A DNA stretch of 62,721 nucleotides from Ilumatobacteraceae bacterium (GTDB lineage Bacteria > Actinomycetota > Acidimicrobiia > Acidimicrobiales > Ilumatobacteraceae), in assembly GCA_022843125.1 (NCBI GenBank), contig JALHOG010000015.1:1-62721 (forward strand), written 5' to 3'. Positions 34,909 to 47,244 of the stretch are shown in pieces. The notes under the pieces were generated by a model. It was not told where the DNA came from. It searched no databases and saw nothing but the letters and a program-made list of their open reading frames with translations. Numbering within the stretch: position 1 is the first letter of the stretch; every line of letters begins with the position of its first letter. A program made the translations under genes and the position numbers.

Positions 34909-36771
34909 ATGGACACTCTCACCACTTCCCTCCCCACCAACCTGCGCAACGACGGGCTGCGAGCCTGGGTCGACGAGATGGTCGACCTCTGCACCCCGGA
35001 TGCCGTGGTGTGGTGCGACGGCTCGCAGGACGAGTACGACCGACTCTGTCAGGAACTCGTCGACGCCGGCACCTTCATCCGGCTGAACCAGCAGCACCGC
35101 CCCGACTCCTTCCTCGCTCGCTCCGATCCGAGCGACGTCGCCCGGGTCGAAGACCGCACGTACATCTGCAGCCGCTCGAAGGGCGATGCCGGCCCCACCA
35201 ACAACTGGGCCGACCCACACGAGATGCGCCGAACACTGCGCGGCCTCTTCGACGGCTGCATGCGCGGCCGGACCATGTACGTGATCCCGTTCAGCATGGG
35301 TCCGATCGGTTCACCGATCGCACAGATCGGCGTCGAGATCACCGACTCGGCCTACGTCGTGGTCAACATGCGGATCATGACCCGCATGGGTAGCGCCGTC
35401 CTCGACGCGCTCGGCGACCACGGCCAGTTCATCCCCTGCCTGCACACCGTCGGGGCGCCGCTCGACGACGGGGCCCAGGACGTGGCGTGGCCGTGCAACC
35501 CAGACGTCAAGTACATCGTCCACTTCCCCGAGACCCGCGAGATCTGGTCGTACGGATCCGGCTATGGCGGCAACGCGCTCCTCGGCAAGAAGTGCCTCGC
35601 GCTGCGCATCGCATCGACGATGGGCAGAGACGAGGGCTGGCTCGCCGAACACATGTTGATCATGGGCGTGGAAGACCCGACCGGGCAGAAGACCTATGTC
35701 GCAGCTGCGTTCCCGAGCGCGTGTGGCAAGACCAACTTCGCCATGCTCGAACCGCCCGCAGCGCTCAGCGAGAGTGGCTGGAAGGTGACGACCATCGGCG
35801 ACGACATCGCCTGGATCAAGCCAGGGCCCGACGGCAAGGTCTACGCGATCAACCCGGAGGCCGGGTACTTCGGGGTCGCACCCGGTACGTCGATGGCGAC
35901 CAACCCGAGTGCGATGCGGTCGGTGCACGCCAACACGATCTTCACCAACGTGGCGCTCACCGACGAGGGCGACGTGTGGTGGGAGGGTATGGACGGCGCA
36001 GCGCCCGCTCACGCCATCGACTGGCAGGGCAACGACTGGACACCCGACGCAGGGCGCAAGGCCGCCCATCCCAACTCGCGATTCACGGCGCCCGCAGGCC
36101 AGAACCCGGTGATCGACCCACGTTGGGACGACCCGGCCGGCGTGCCGCTCAGCGCGTTCATCTTCGGAGGTCGGCGCTCGGGCACCATGCCGCTCGTCCA
36201 CCAGTCGTTCAACTGGGCGCACGGCGTCTACCTCGCCGCCACGATGGGTTCGGAGACCACCGCCGCCGCGTTCGGTGAGCAGGGCGTGGTGCGACGCGAC
36301 CCGTTCGCGATGTTGCCCTTCGCCGGCTACCACATGGCCGACTACTTCAATCACTGGCTGTCGTTCGGCCGCAACCTCTCGAACCCGCCACGCATCTTCG
36401 GTGTCAACTGGTTCCGAGTCGACGCCGACGGCCGGTTCGTGTGGCCTGGGTTCGGCGAGAACATGCGGGTCCTGCAGTGGATCATCGAGCGGTCACGGGG
36501 CAAGGCATACGCGCTCGAGAGCCCGATCGGCTGGATGCCGCGCCATCAGGACCTCAACTGGGAGGGCCTCGAGGGGTTCAGTGAGGCCGACTTCCTCACC
36601 GCGATGGCGGTCGACCGCAAGGAGTGGGACCGCGAGATCCTGTCCCAGGACGAGCTGTTCATCCGCCTCTTCGACCGCCTCCCGAAAGAGCTGCTCGCCA
36701 TCCGAGACCTGATGCTCTCGGCGATCTGGCGGAGCCCCGACCACTGGGAGATGACCCCCGACCCCACCTGA
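34909..36771 (+). CDS. pckG: Phosphoenolpyruvate carboxykinase (GTP)
   Basis: A 620-residue GTP-dependent PEPCK that converts oxaloacetate and GTP to PEP, CO2 and GDP in gluconeogenesis. Diagnostic parts: the substrate segment [12 protein letters not shown], the P-loop with reactive cysteine [11 protein letters not shown], the metal site IGDDIAWIK, and the guanine-binding NWFRVD region near residue 500. The length equals the family norm. The ATG at 34909 gives the expected N-terminus; GTG 34897 would add four residues. It faces ppdK tail to tail with only 11 bp between, pairing two PEP-forming enzymes. Confidence 0.97.
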   Translation: MDTLTTSLPTNLRNDGLRAWVDEMVDLCTPDAVVWCDGSQDEYDRLCQELVDAGTFIRLNQQHRPDSFLARSDPSDVARVEDRTYICSRSKGDAGPTNNWADPHEMRRTLRGLFDGCMRGRTMYVIPFSMGPIGSPIAQIGVEITDSAYVVVNMRIMTRMGSAVLDALGDHGQFIPCLHTVGAPLDDGAQDVAWPCNPDVKYIVHFPETREIWSYGSGYGGNALLGKKCLALRIASTMGRDEGWLAEHMLIMGVEDPTGQKTYVAAAFPSACGKTNFAMLEPPAALSESGWKVTTIGDDIAWIKPGPDGKVYAINPEAGYFGVAPGTSMATNPSAMRSVHANTIFTNVALTDEGDVWWEGMDGAAPAHAIDWQGNDWTPDAGRKAAHPNSRFTAPAGQNPVIDPRWDDPAGVPLSAFIFGGRRSGTMPLVHQSFNWAHGVYLAATMGSETTAAAFGEQGVVRRDPFAMLPFAGYHMADYFNHWLSFGRNLSNPPRIFGVNWFRVDADGRFVWPGFGENMRVLQWIIERSRGKAYALESPIGWMPRHQDLNWEGLEGFSEADFLTAMAVDRKEWDREILSQDELFIRLFDRLPKELLAIRDLMLSAIWRSPDHWEMTPDPT

Positions 36772-36782
36772 ACGGTGCAGGC

Positions 36783-39452
<2,670 letters not shown>

Positions 39453-39525
39453 GGCGGGCGAGTCTACGGGGCCACGGAGGCGCACAGCCCCGGGAGTGGC
39501 ACGGAACCCACGTACAATCCATGTC
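39453..39525. promoter_or_regulatory. Divergent leaderless promoters, ppdK / site-2 protease
   Basis: TAGACT on the minus strand (39461-39466) lies 8 nt before the ppdK GTG. TACAAT on the plus strand (39513-39518), nearly the -10 consensus, lies 7 nt before GTG 39526. No Shine-Dalgarno sequence is placed before either start. Both messages would begin at or within a base or two of the start codon. Confidence 0.6.
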
Positions 39526-40722
39526 GTGTTCCGGCTGTTCGGCTTCGATGTGAAGGTTCGCGCCGGATTTCTCATCTTCCTCGCGCTGATCATGTTCATC
39601 TACCCCACCCGGTTCGGCCTCTGGCTCGCGGCCGGTATCGCGGTGTTCACGCTCCTCCACGAGCTGGGCCACGCCGTCGCAGCCCGCTCGGCCGGAGCCC
39701 AGGCGGCGATCTCGCTCGACTTCATGGCCGGCTACACCTCATTCAGCGCCGAGCGCCCGCTGCGGCACGCACAGCACGCGTTGATCTCGGTCTCCGGTCC
39801 ATTCGCCCAGATCGCCTCGAGTGTCGCCGTCCTGCTCGCCATGGGCGTCAATCCGCTGTCGATCGACAGCGTCCGCGACAGCGGCGACGCGGCGGCCGCG
39901 ATCTGGTGGGCCGGGCCGGTGATCGGCGTCCTCAACCTCATCCCCGTGCTCCCCCTCGACGGTGGCCATCTGGCACAAACCGCGATCGAGACCGTCCTCC
40001 GCCGGCCGGCGATGCGCGAGATGGCGATCGCCAGCATCGCGATCACCATCGGTGCAGCCGTATTCATGGCGATCACCGGGCGCGTCGGGTTCGTGATCTT
40101 CATCGCCTTCCTCCTGCTCGGCCAGCTCCAGATCCTCCAGGCGACATCGCGACCGAAGGTGATAGCTCCGACCCCCGGTGTGTGGCGCAACGACGGATTC
40201 ATGCAGGGCGGTGCGCCGTCACCGTGGCAGCAGGCGCACCGGCTCCTGGTGAGCGGGAGCGCCGATCGCGCCGGCGACGTCATCGTCGTCGATCTGATGA
40301 GCGACCCGACCGACAGCAGCGACACAGCGCGCTGGGCGCCCCCTTCCGACGCCCCGCCGGACGTGCTGCGCTCGATCATCGAGACGCTGCCTCGCCCACT
40401 CCCCGACGGCAATGCGTTCAGCCAGCGGGTGCTGGCCGAGGTGCTCCTGGTCACCGGATTCGTACGCGATGGCGGGGAGTACGCAGCCGCCGGGTTCGAG
40501 CGCCACCGGACCCCGCTGCTCGCCCTCGTGGTGGCGCGGGCGGCCGCCCACATGGGCGATCAGGCGAATGCGCTGCAGTGGACCCAGGCTGCGATCGACG
40601 CCACCGCGCATCGCCCGCCTCAGGAACGGGCGGTCGTGGCCCGCGTCCTCGATCTCGCGCCCGAACTCCACGGGCTGCGGGAGCAAGCCCAGTTCCGGAC
40701 CGGGCGCGCCTCGCTCGGCTGA
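39526..40722 (+). CDS. Membrane metalloprotease, site-2 protease (M50) family
   Basis: A 398-residue intramembrane zinc metalloprotease. The HELGHAVAA motif sits in an early membrane helix (near residue 45), and the second zinc ligand motif NLIPVLPLDGGHL follows about 100 residues later; both are intact. About five hydrophobic segments span residues 10-210. The C-terminal 190 residues are cytosolic, Ala-rich and helical. Such enzymes cleave membrane-bound regulators or clear signal peptides; no target gene is adjacent. GTG 39526 is chosen over GTG 39496 because TACAAT lies 7 nt before it and no ribosome-binding site is present. Confidence 0.88.
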   Translation: MFRLFGFDVKVRAGFLIFLALIMFIYPTRFGLWLAAGIAVFTLLHELGHAVAARSAGAQAAISLDFMAGYTSFSAERPLRHAQHALISVSGPFAQIASSVAVLLAMGVNPLSIDSVRDSGDAAAAIWWAGPVIGVLNLIPVLPLDGGHLAQTAIETVLRRPAMREMAIASIAITIGAAVFMAITGRVGFVIFIAFLLLGQLQILQATSRPKVIAPTPGVWRNDGFMQGGAPSPWQQAHRLLVSGSADRAGDVIVVDLMSDPTDSSDTARWAPPSDAPPDVLRSIIETLPRPLPDGNAFSQRVLAEVLLVTGFVRDGGEYAAAGFERHRTPLLALVVARAAAHMGDQANALQWTQAAIDATAHRPPQERAVVARVLDLAPELHGLREQAQFRTGRASLG

Positions 40723-40724
40723 GC

Positions 40725-41405
40725 TCAGCCGCTCCGACCGAACGCCACGGCCTCGCCGACCGCACTGGTGCGCTTGACGTACCCGAGCGCTGCGGTTCCG
40801 GCGACGCTCGTGATCTCGCCGACCGGTTCGCCGTCATCGAGCACCGGCATCCCGACCTGCGTGCCCTCGGGCACGGCGAGACGCCGCAGCGATCGGGGTG
40901 CCTCGGCCGCCCGGCTGTCCATCCGCTCGACCAACTCCTGGCCCGGGTAGCACCCCTTCGTGAAGCTCACGGCGATCGCGGTCAGCCCGGTGGCGGCGGG
41001 AATCGTCTCGCCGGGCACCAACTCCGGGCCGAGCGCCGGCCAGCCCGCTGCGACGCGCGCCGCCTCGTCACGCGGGTCGGCATCGACGGGTGCCGGCACC
41101 AACGTCGATTCGGCGGCGACGCGGATCTTGAACCGGTTGACCCGTGCCAACAGCGACTCCCCGTACCCGGCGTCGGTGTCGAGCTCGAACCGCTCGTCGC
41201 CGACCCTGGCGATCCGGGCGAATGCCGCAACCTTGCCGGTCGGCTCGAGCAGGAAGGTCCATGCCCGGTCGCCGACGGCCATCGGGCGCAGGTCCTGGGA
41301 GACCTGTGAATGCAGGTAGGTCATCGCATCCGGCCCCTCGACCACGACCACGTCGCGGGGACCGAGCACGGATCGGGGCAGGTCGTCGGGGGTCGGTTCC
41401 ATCAT
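40725..41405 (-). CDS. YgfZ/GcvT-like folate-binding protein
   Basis: A 226-residue aminomethyltransferase-like protein of the YgfZ family, which helps iron-sulfur cluster maturation in a folate-dependent way. The hallmark motif KGCYPGQE is present in FTKGCYPGQELVERM, and the N-terminal VVEGPDAMTYLHSQVSQDL is typical. The start is ATG 41405 or 41402. It ends 2 bp from the convergent site-2 protease gene and is divergent from a small membrane protein gene. CAGACT at 41409-41414 is a possible weak -10 box. Confidence 0.92.
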   Translation of the reverse strand: MMEPTPDDLPRSVLGPRDVVVVEGPDAMTYLHSQVSQDLRPMAVGDRAWTFLLEPTGKVAAFARIARVGDERFELDTDAGYGESLLARVNRFKIRVAAESTLVPAPVDADPRDEAARVAAGWPALGPELVPGETIPAATGLTAIAVSFTKGCYPGQELVERMDSRAAEAPRSLRRLAVPEGTQVGMPVLDDGEPVGEITSVAGTAALGYVKRTSAVGEAVAFGRSG

Positions 41406-41435
41406 CCCAGTCTGGCGTGCCACACTCGCTCCCAC

Positions 41436-42020
41436 ATGGACGGCCTCAACGACATCGAGGTGATCGTCGGACGTGTGATCCGCACGATCGTGACGATCGC
41501 CCAGAAGGTGACGCGCTTCGCGACGATCCTGCTGCTCGCGGCGTGCGGGATCAGCGTGGTCTCGTTCCTGCTCGGTCTGGCTGCCCTCGACGGGGGGATC
41601 CGCACGGTGTGGATCGTGCTCGGCATCGTGTTCGGTGCCTGGGCGGTCGGCGCTGCCCTGATCGGGCGCTGGGGGGTCGGCCGCATCAGCCGTGACGTGC
41701 CGGCGATCACCGGCGAGCTGCGGGCGATGGTCAGCGAGGGGCAGGAGCAGGGGGCGCTCATCCTTCGACAGTTCGGCGCGCCAGGGGCCGACGGCGACGA
41801 CCGAACCGACGCAGCGCTCGGCGGATCGGCGATCTTCGTGTCGCGTACGGCGTTCGGGCTGCGCGACATCGCCGGACACGGTCTCGAGAGCGCCGGTCGC
41901 CTGGCCGCTGCGGTGCACGCCATCACCCGTTTCCCGGTGCTGGCGTTGACGAGCATCGCGATCACCCTGGTGTTCGCGTTCCTCGCTGTCATCTTCCTGC
42001 TCGCACTGGCCCTGTCGTGA
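41436..42020 (+). CDS. Small membrane protein, function unknown
   Basis: A 194-residue protein with three hydrophobic segments: about residues 29-52, 57-80 and 165-194. The first two form a hairpin; the last ends the protein. Between them is a charged, helical cytosolic stretch with TGELRAMVSEGQEQGALILRQF. No motif is recognised. The stop overlaps the start of the downstream secreted hydrolase (TGATG), so the two are translationally coupled, and it may serve as a membrane partner for that gene's product, which is only inference. Confidence 0.75.
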   Translation: MDGLNDIEVIVGRVIRTIVTIAQKVTRFATILLLAACGISVVSFLLGLAALDGGIRTVWIVLGIVFGAWAVGAALIGRWGVGRISRDVPAITGELRAMVSEGQEQGALILRQFGAPGADGDDRTDAALGGSAIFVSRTAFGLRDIAGHGLESAGRLAAAVHAITRFPVLALTSIAITLVFAFLAVIFLLALALS

Positions 42021-44023
42021 TGCGGTCGACTCCGTCGATCGCAGCGGGGGTCGTGCAGATCGGGCTGGCCACCGCGCTGATCACGGCGAGCGCGGTCGCT
42101 GTCGGCCAGCTGACCGGCGATGGGGATGGCCCGCCGGCTCCGGTGACCGCGTTCGAGACCCGCGAGGTCCGGCGCGAGCCGTGTCCGGAGAGCCGGTTCG
42201 AGTGCGTCACCATCACGGTCCCACGCGACCACGGCGCAGCCGGGCCGACCGAAGACGTGGCGACCGGGGACGCGGACGCCGGCGACGTGTGGGAGGTGAC
42301 CTATGCGGTCCAGCGTGCCGAGGGCGAACGCCTGGGCACCTTCGTCACCATCACCGGCGGTCCGGGTTCCGCGGGCATCGCATCAGCCGACTCGTACACC
42401 GACGCGATGCCCCCGTCGATCCCCGAGCACTACGACATGGTGTTCCTGAACCAGCGCGGCGCAGGTCCGTTCCGGCCGTTGCGCTGCGATGAAGCGGCGG
42501 CGGCGTACTACCGGGCGCCGCTCGACACGTCTGACCCGTCGGCTCGCGACGAGGTCGAGCAGACCGTCCAGACGTTCGTCGACGATTGCCTCGCCGAAGG
42601 CGACATCTCCATCGGCGACCTCCCGTACTACGGGACCCGCCACGCAGCGCAGGACCTCGAGCTGGTGCGACAGCATCTCGGCGCCGAGCAGCTCACCCTC
42701 TACGGCGAGAGTTACGGCACCCAGTTCGTGCAGACCTACGCAGCGGCCCATCCCGAGCGCGTGGCTGCGCTCCTGCTCGACGGCGTGGTCGATCTCACGG
42801 TCGAATCGTCGCAGTGGTACGACGAGGCTGCCCAGGCCTACGACGATGCGTTGCGCCGCACCCTCGAGGCCTGTGCAGATGACGAGTGGTGCGCCGACGA
42901 CGCCGGCACCGACGATCTGCTTGCCGCGTACGACGAACTCGCCGATCGGTTGGCCGCGTCACCGCTCGCCGTCGAGTTCCCCATGCCCGACGGCTCCACC
43001 GCGCCCCGCGAACTCACGGCAGCCGACCTGTCGATCGCTGCGGGCGGCAACGTCGGATCGTTCAGCGGCCGCATGCAGCTGCTGCGTGCGCTCACAGCCG
43101 CCGTCAACGACAACGCCGTGCCGCTGCTGCGCATGGCGCTCCAGTACGTGTACCTCGACCCCGAGACGCTCGACGTGGTGCCCGATCCGTCCTGGTCCGA
43201 TGCACTGTTCTACGCGGTCGAGTGCCAGGACTATTCGTTCTACCCCGACGGCGGCACCCCGCGTCAGCGACTCGACCGCTGGCTCGACGACCACGTCGAC
43301 GGTGGCAACGCCGACCTCCGTCTCGGCGACGTGGCACTCGGCGACCTGCCGTGCCTGTACTGGCCCGCCCAACCCGGCGTCGTCGACCGTCCGGCGCCGA
43401 TCACCGAGCCGCCCTATCCGACGTTCGTCCTCACCGCCGACACCGACCCGGCCACACCGATCGTGAGTGCGCTGCGCGTGTTCTCCCGGCTCGACGACGC
43501 GTACCTCGTCACGCTGCAGGACGGCCCCCACGTCGTCTTCGCGTGGGGGTACGAATGCGTCGACGATCTCGTGGCCGGCTTCCTGGTGGACGGCGACCTG
43601 CCGACGCGCGTCACCGTCTGCGACGGTGACCTGATCGACCCCTACGCGCCGATCGCTCCCGACTCCGAGGTCGAGCTCGACGAGTTCACGCAGGAACCTG
43701 CCGCGTTCGCTGCGTCCGTCGGCAGCCAACTCGGCAATCACGTCGAGTACTGGTTGTGGTCGGGGGTCGACACCCTCGAGTTCGGCTGCGACTTCGGCGG
43801 TGTCGCCGTGTACGAACCCACCGACGACGGATTCGACGTCGCGCTCGACGGCTGCGAGTTCAGCGACGGCTACCCGGTGTCGGGAACCGCAACCCTGACC
43901 GACGTGATCGAGATGACGATCGAGACGGCCGACGGCTCGCTGACCGCTGTCATCGACGACAGCGCGATTCGGGCGAGCGGCACATGGAACGGCGACGAGT
44001 TCACCGACGAGTTCGAGCTCTAG
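42020..44023 (+). CDS. Secreted alpha/beta-hydrolase, tripeptidyl aminopeptidase-like
   Basis: A 667-residue exported hydrolase. An N-terminal hydrophobic segment (about residues 5-28) is a signal or anchor. The oxyanion segment TITGGPGSAG precedes NQRGAG, and the nucleophile elbow GESYGTQF marks the S33/TAP-like aminopeptidase group. The acid is probably in FVLTADTDPATP and the His in DGPHVVF; these belong to the C-terminal TAP-like domain. About 130 extra residues (535-667) form a beta-rich tail with no known match. The ATG overlaps the stop of the upstream membrane protein. Confidence 0.88.
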   Translation: MRSTPSIAAGVVQIGLATALITASAVAVGQLTGDGDGPPAPVTAFETREVRREPCPESRFECVTITVPRDHGAAGPTEDVATGDADAGDVWEVTYAVQRAEGERLGTFVTITGGPGSAGIASADSYTDAMPPSIPEHYDMVFLNQRGAGPFRPLRCDEAAAAYYRAPLDTSDPSARDEVEQTVQTFVDDCLAEGDISIGDLPYYGTRHAAQDLELVRQHLGAEQLTLYGESYGTQFVQTYAAAHPERVAALLLDGVVDLTVESSQWYDEAAQAYDDALRRTLEACADDEWCADDAGTDDLLAAYDELADRLAASPLAVEFPMPDGSTAPRELTAADLSIAAGGNVGSFSGRMQLLRALTAAVNDNAVPLLRMALQYVYLDPETLDVVPDPSWSDALFYAVECQDYSFYPDGGTPRQRLDRWLDDHVDGGNADLRLGDVALGDLPCLYWPAQPGVVDRPAPITEPPYPTFVLTADTDPATPIVSALRVFSRLDDAYLVTLQDGPHVVFAWGYECVDDLVAGFLVDGDLPTRVTVCDGDLIDPYAPIAPDSEVELDEFTQEPAAFAASVGSQLGNHVEYWLWSGVDTLEFGCDFGGVAVYEPTDDGFDVALDGCEFSDGYPVSGTATLTDVIEMTIETADGSLTAVIDDSAIRASGTWNGDEFTDEFEL

Positions 44024-44044
44024 GCGATCGCAACGGGGCTGCGG

Positions 44045-45127
44045 TCAGCGCAGCGAGCGTGCCCGGAACCGGCGTGCCACCTGCCAGATGAGCAGCCCTC
44101 CGCCGACGATCGCCGCACCGACCGTGGCAACGATGCCCTCCTGCGGAGCGTCCCCGTCCGCGATGACCGCGACGAGTGCGATCGCTGCGAGCACCCACGC
44201 GACCCCCGCTGCCCACTCGGCGATCCGTTCGACCTTGGTGAGCTCGGGATCGTTGGCCGCCGACGAGCGACGCGCACCTTCCGAGCGCAGCAGCTGGTCC
44301 AGCCAGCGCACGGGCGCTGCCACGACTGCGACGATCGACGGCGCCCAGAGCACCGTGATGGCGACGAGCCACAGCTCCTGGGGCGGTCCGACGGAGTCGA
44401 CATCCGACAGCACCGCAGAGGCGGTGAACACGGCGAGCGCCGTGGTGATGAACGCAAGCAGCGCCTTCACGTAGCGCAGGACGATCACCTGCAATCGCAG
44501 GATGTGCCGCGCCATCCCGTGCTCGATCTTGGCGACCTCTTCGATGAGCGCCCGATCTCGGGACGCCGCCAGTTCGAACAGCCCCTGTGCGCGCCCGAGA
44601 TCACCATCGAAATCGTGACGACCGAGACCTCCGTACGCGTCGAGCTGGCGGTCGATGCGGGCTCGGGCCGCCTCGTTCGACGGCACCAGCAACTCAACGG
44701 ACGACGGCGCGGTGCGAACCTCCTGCAACGAATGTCGGGTGTCGGCGTCGATCTCGTCGGCCGGCAACCGGATCGCGGTGAGGGTGAAGCGAGGGGTGAA
44801 CACCTCGCTCCCGTCGTGCACGACGTGCTGGGCGTGGAAGTAGAACAGCGTGAGGTCACGCAGCACGAGCCACAGCGCAGCACACGGCAGCGTGAGCAGG
44901 GCAACCATCGCCCCGATCAAGCACAGATGGGCGAGGTCGAGGTCATCGGAGAGCAGCGCGCTGATGACCGACACGATGGAGTCGCGTGCGATCGCCGGCA
45001 GCAGCACCATCAGCCCGGCGCCCGACAGCAGCGCCGTGGCGACCCGGTGCACGGTCGACAGCCGGACCTCGGAGCGCTGAAGGAACGCGCGGATCGCCGC
45101 ACGCTCGTCCGGCTCCAGCAGGTTCAC
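44045..45127 (-). CDS. Membrane protein, function unknown
   Basis: A 360-residue protein with about six hydrophobic segments: residues 28-50, 75-98, 215-235, 250-275, 305-325 and 335-355. A cytosolic domain at about 100-210 lies between the second and third, rich in charged residues (LPADEIDADTRHSLQEVRTAPSS). No domain is recognised. GTG 45127 is supported by TACGCT 8 nt upstream (45136-45141), consistent with a leaderless message. The gene is separated from trpE by the long palindrome, so it is likely transcribed on its own. Confidence 0.75.
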   Translation of the reverse strand: MNLLEPDERAAIRAFLQRSEVRLSTVHRVATALLSGAGLMVLLPAIARDSIVSVISALLSDDLDLAHLCLIGAMVALLTLPCAALWLVLRDLTLFYFHAQHVVHDGSEVFTPRFTLTAIRLPADEIDADTRHSLQEVRTAPSSVELLVPSNEAARARIDRQLDAYGGLGRHDFDGDLGRAQGLFELAASRDRALIEEVAKIEHGMARHILRLQVIVLRYVKALLAFITTALAVFTASAVLSDVDSVGPPQELWLVAITVLWAPSIVAVVAAPVRWLDQLLRSEGARRSSAANDPELTKVERIAEWAAGVAWVLAAIALVAVIADGDAPQEGIVATVGAAIVGGGLLIWQVARRFRARSLR

Positions 45128-45141
45128 GACAACCGAGCGTA
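45128..45141 (-). promoter_or_regulatory. Leaderless -10 box for the 44045-45127 gene
   Basis: TACGCT (45136-45141 read on the minus strand) lies 8 nt before GTG 45127. There is no Shine-Dalgarno sequence in the gap. Confidence 0.5.
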
Positions 45142-45157
45142 ACGGTGCCCGCCCCGC

Positions 45158-45177
45158 GTGACGGAATGTGACGGAAT
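45158..45177. repeat. Tandem GTGACGGAAT repeat beside the palindrome
   Basis: Two perfect 10-bp copies, the second forming the first bases of the palindrome's left arm. The same GTGACGGA core recurs, inverted or direct, at each arm end. Confidence 0.85.
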
Positions 45178-45239
45178 GGGTCAGACCAACTCCGTCACGA
45201 CTCGAGCCGTGACGGAGTTGGTCTGACCCATTCCGTCAC
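45168..45239. repeat. 72-bp near-perfect palindrome at the trpE 3' end
   Basis: Two exact 32-bp inverted arms (45168-45199 and 45208-45239) enclose 8 nt that contain the palindrome CTCGAG, with only one mismatched pair (45200/45207). Each arm is itself bounded by GTGACGGA and TCCGTCAC, so smaller hairpins are nested inside. The trpE stop codon (45236-45238) lies within the right arm. There is no T-run. It may act as a terminator for hisI-trpE, or be a REP-like element. Confidence 0.9.
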
Positions 45240-46774
45240 GCCGAGGTGCCGGCGGCTCGTCTGGCTGCGGTCATGCGGCGCGCCGCCGGGATCGCAGCCA
45301 TGAGCGCGGCCGCTTTGTTGCGGCACTCGAGGTCTTCGTCGTCGGGGTCGGAGTCGGCGACGATGCCGGCACCCGCCTGCAGGCTCGCGATCCGGGTGCC
45401 GTCCGGGCGCTCGGGGCGAACGAACATCGTGCGGATCGCGATCGCGGTGTCGAGGTTGCCCGACCAGTCGACGTAGCCGACGACACCCGCGTACGGGCCA
45501 CGCTTGACCGGCTCGAGTACGTCGATGATCTCCATCGCCCGCACCTTCGGCGCGCCGCTCACGGTGCCTGCGGGCAGGGTGGCGCGCAAGACGTCGATCG
45601 GGCCCAGCCCATCGCGCAACCGGCCCGACACCTGGGACGTGAGATGCATCACGTGGCTGTAGCGCTCGAGCGTCATCAGCTCGTCGGGATGGACCGTGCC
45701 GTACTCGGCCACCCGACCGACGTCGTTGCGGGCCAGATCGACGAGCATCACGTGCTCGGCGCGCTCCTTCGGGTGCTCGAGCAACTCGGCTGCGAGCTTA
45801 CGATCGTGTTCGTCGTTGACCCCACGCTTGCGCGTGCCCGCGATCGGGCGCGAGATGATCGTCCGACCGAGCAACTGCACCATCGGTTCGGGCGACGAAC
45901 CGACGATCGTGACCTCGGGGTGCCGGAGGAAGTACATGTACGGGCTCGGGTTCACCTGGCGGAGCACCCGGTACACGTCGAACGGGTCGGCGCCGAGCTC
46001 GATGTCGTACCGCTGGGCGAGGACGAGCTGGAAGATGTCACCGTCGAGGATGTGCTCCTTCGCTACTTCGACCGCACGCTGGTACTGGCCATCGGGCATC
46101 GACGACGCCACGGGTGGGAGCGTCTCACCAGTGATCGGCGGCTCGACCGGCACGTACGGCAGCGGCTGCGCCAGTCGATCGATCGCGGCGTGCACGCGCA
46201 TCGACGCAGCGTCGTACGCGTCGTCGAGTTCACCGGCCGTCAGGTCGTGCGTGCGAACGCTCTCGATGAGGTAGACGCGTTGACGCCAGTGGTCGAACGC
46301 TGCGAGCGAACCGATCACGCTCATCACCGCGTCGGGCAGGCCGTGGTCGTCGTCCGGGACGTCCGGGAGGCGCTCGACCTCGCGGATCACGTCGTAGCCG
46401 AGATACCCCATGACGCCACCGTGGAGCGGTGGGAGATCGGCCACCGGTGGGCTGGTGTAGATGCCGAGCAGGGCCTCGATCGCGGCGAGGATGCCCTGGT
46501 CGCGCGGCACCGCGTGCGGTAGGTCGCCGTCGATGTGCAGCACGCCGTTGCGCAGGACCATCGTCGCCGACGGGTTGCGGCCGACGAACGAGAACCGGCT
46601 CCAGCGCTCGCCGTGCTCGACCGACTCGAGCAGGAAGCCCGGCTCGTCGCCGACCAGTTTGGCGAATGCGGCGACGGGGGTCTCGAGGTCGCCGAGGACC
46701 TCGCTCCACACGGGCACCACCGTGTGCTCGGCGGCAAGTCGGTGGAACTCTTCGCGGGACGGCTGGACCTTCAC
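45236..46774 (-). CDS. trpE: Anthranilate synthase component I
   Basis: A 512-residue enzyme that makes anthranilate from chorismate, the first step of tryptophan synthesis. The N-terminal feedback motif LLES is present (FLLESVEHGERWSRFSF), so tryptophan inhibition is expected. Catalytic-domain motifs include the conserved arginine in GTRKRG, LARNDVGRVAEYG, HLTSQVSG, LPAGTVSGAPKVRAMEII and QAGAGIVADSDP. The glutamine amidotransferase partner trpG is not adjacent. It lies 27 bp after hisI and is probably transcribed from the hisI promoter. Its stop is embedded in the long palindrome. Confidence 0.97.
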   Translation of the reverse strand: MKVQPSREEFHRLAAEHTVVPVWSEVLGDLETPVAAFAKLVGDEPGFLLESVEHGERWSRFSFVGRNPSATMVLRNGVLHIDGDLPHAVPRDQGILAAIEALLGIYTSPPVADLPPLHGGVMGYLGYDVIREVERLPDVPDDDHGLPDAVMSVIGSLAAFDHWRQRVYLIESVRTHDLTAGELDDAYDAASMRVHAAIDRLAQPLPYVPVEPPITGETLPPVASSMPDGQYQRAVEVAKEHILDGDIFQLVLAQRYDIELGADPFDVYRVLRQVNPSPYMYFLRHPEVTIVGSSPEPMVQLLGRTIISRPIAGTRKRGVNDEHDRKLAAELLEHPKERAEHVMLVDLARNDVGRVAEYGTVHPDELMTLERYSHVMHLTSQVSGRLRDGLGPIDVLRATLPAGTVSGAPKVRAMEIIDVLEPVKRGPYAGVVGYVDWSGNLDTAIAIRTMFVRPERPDGTRIASLQAGAGIVADSDPDDEDLECRNKAAALMAAIPAARRMTAARRAAGTSA

Positions 46775-46801
46775 GACTGGACGCTCACGGCAGCACTGCG
46801 C

Positions 46802-47167
46802 TCAACCGGCATCGGGGCCGAAGGCGCGGAAGAAGCAGCTGCGGGCACCGGTGTGGCAGGCGCCGTTGCCCTCCTGCTCGACGAGGAACAGCAGGGCGTC
46901 GCCGTCGCAGTCGTAGTACGCCTCACGCACGAACTGCCGGTCGCCCGACGTGTCGCCCTTGCGCCACAGCTCTTTCCGGCTGCGCGACCAGTAGACCATC
47001 CGGCCCTCGTGGAACGTCATCCGCAACGACTCGGCGTTCATCCACGCCAGCATCAGGACCTCCCGGGAGTGGAAGTCCTGGGCGATCGCAGTGACGAGCC
47101 CGTCGGCGTTGAACTGCACGGCGGCGAGCTGCTCCTCGGATGCATCGATGCGAACTCCGGTCGGCAT
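46802..47167 (-). CDS. hisI: Phosphoribosyl-AMP cyclohydrolase
   Basis: A 121-residue enzyme for the third step of histidine synthesis: it opens the adenine ring of phosphoribosyl-AMP. Zinc-binding residues are visible in [11 protein letters not shown] and [11 protein letters not shown], and [11 protein letters not shown] is the usual N-terminal block. It is the stand-alone form without a HisE domain. ATG 47167 is backed by TAGGCT exactly 7 nt upstream (47175-47180). It is separated from the other his genes, which lie about 10 kb away, and instead heads a unit with trpE. Confidence 0.96.
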   Translation of the reverse strand: MPTGVRIDASEEQLAAVQFNADGLVTAIAQDFHSREVLMLAWMNAESLRMTFHEGRMVYWSRSRKELWRKGDTSGDRQFVREAYYDCDGDALLFLVEQEGNGACHTGARSCFFRAFGPDAG

Positions 47168-47244
47168 GTCCCACAGCCTACGAGTTCGACCCCACTCGAC
47201 CCCCACCCCCATTCGTCGCGTGGACCGGCGGCGGGCGACGGACG

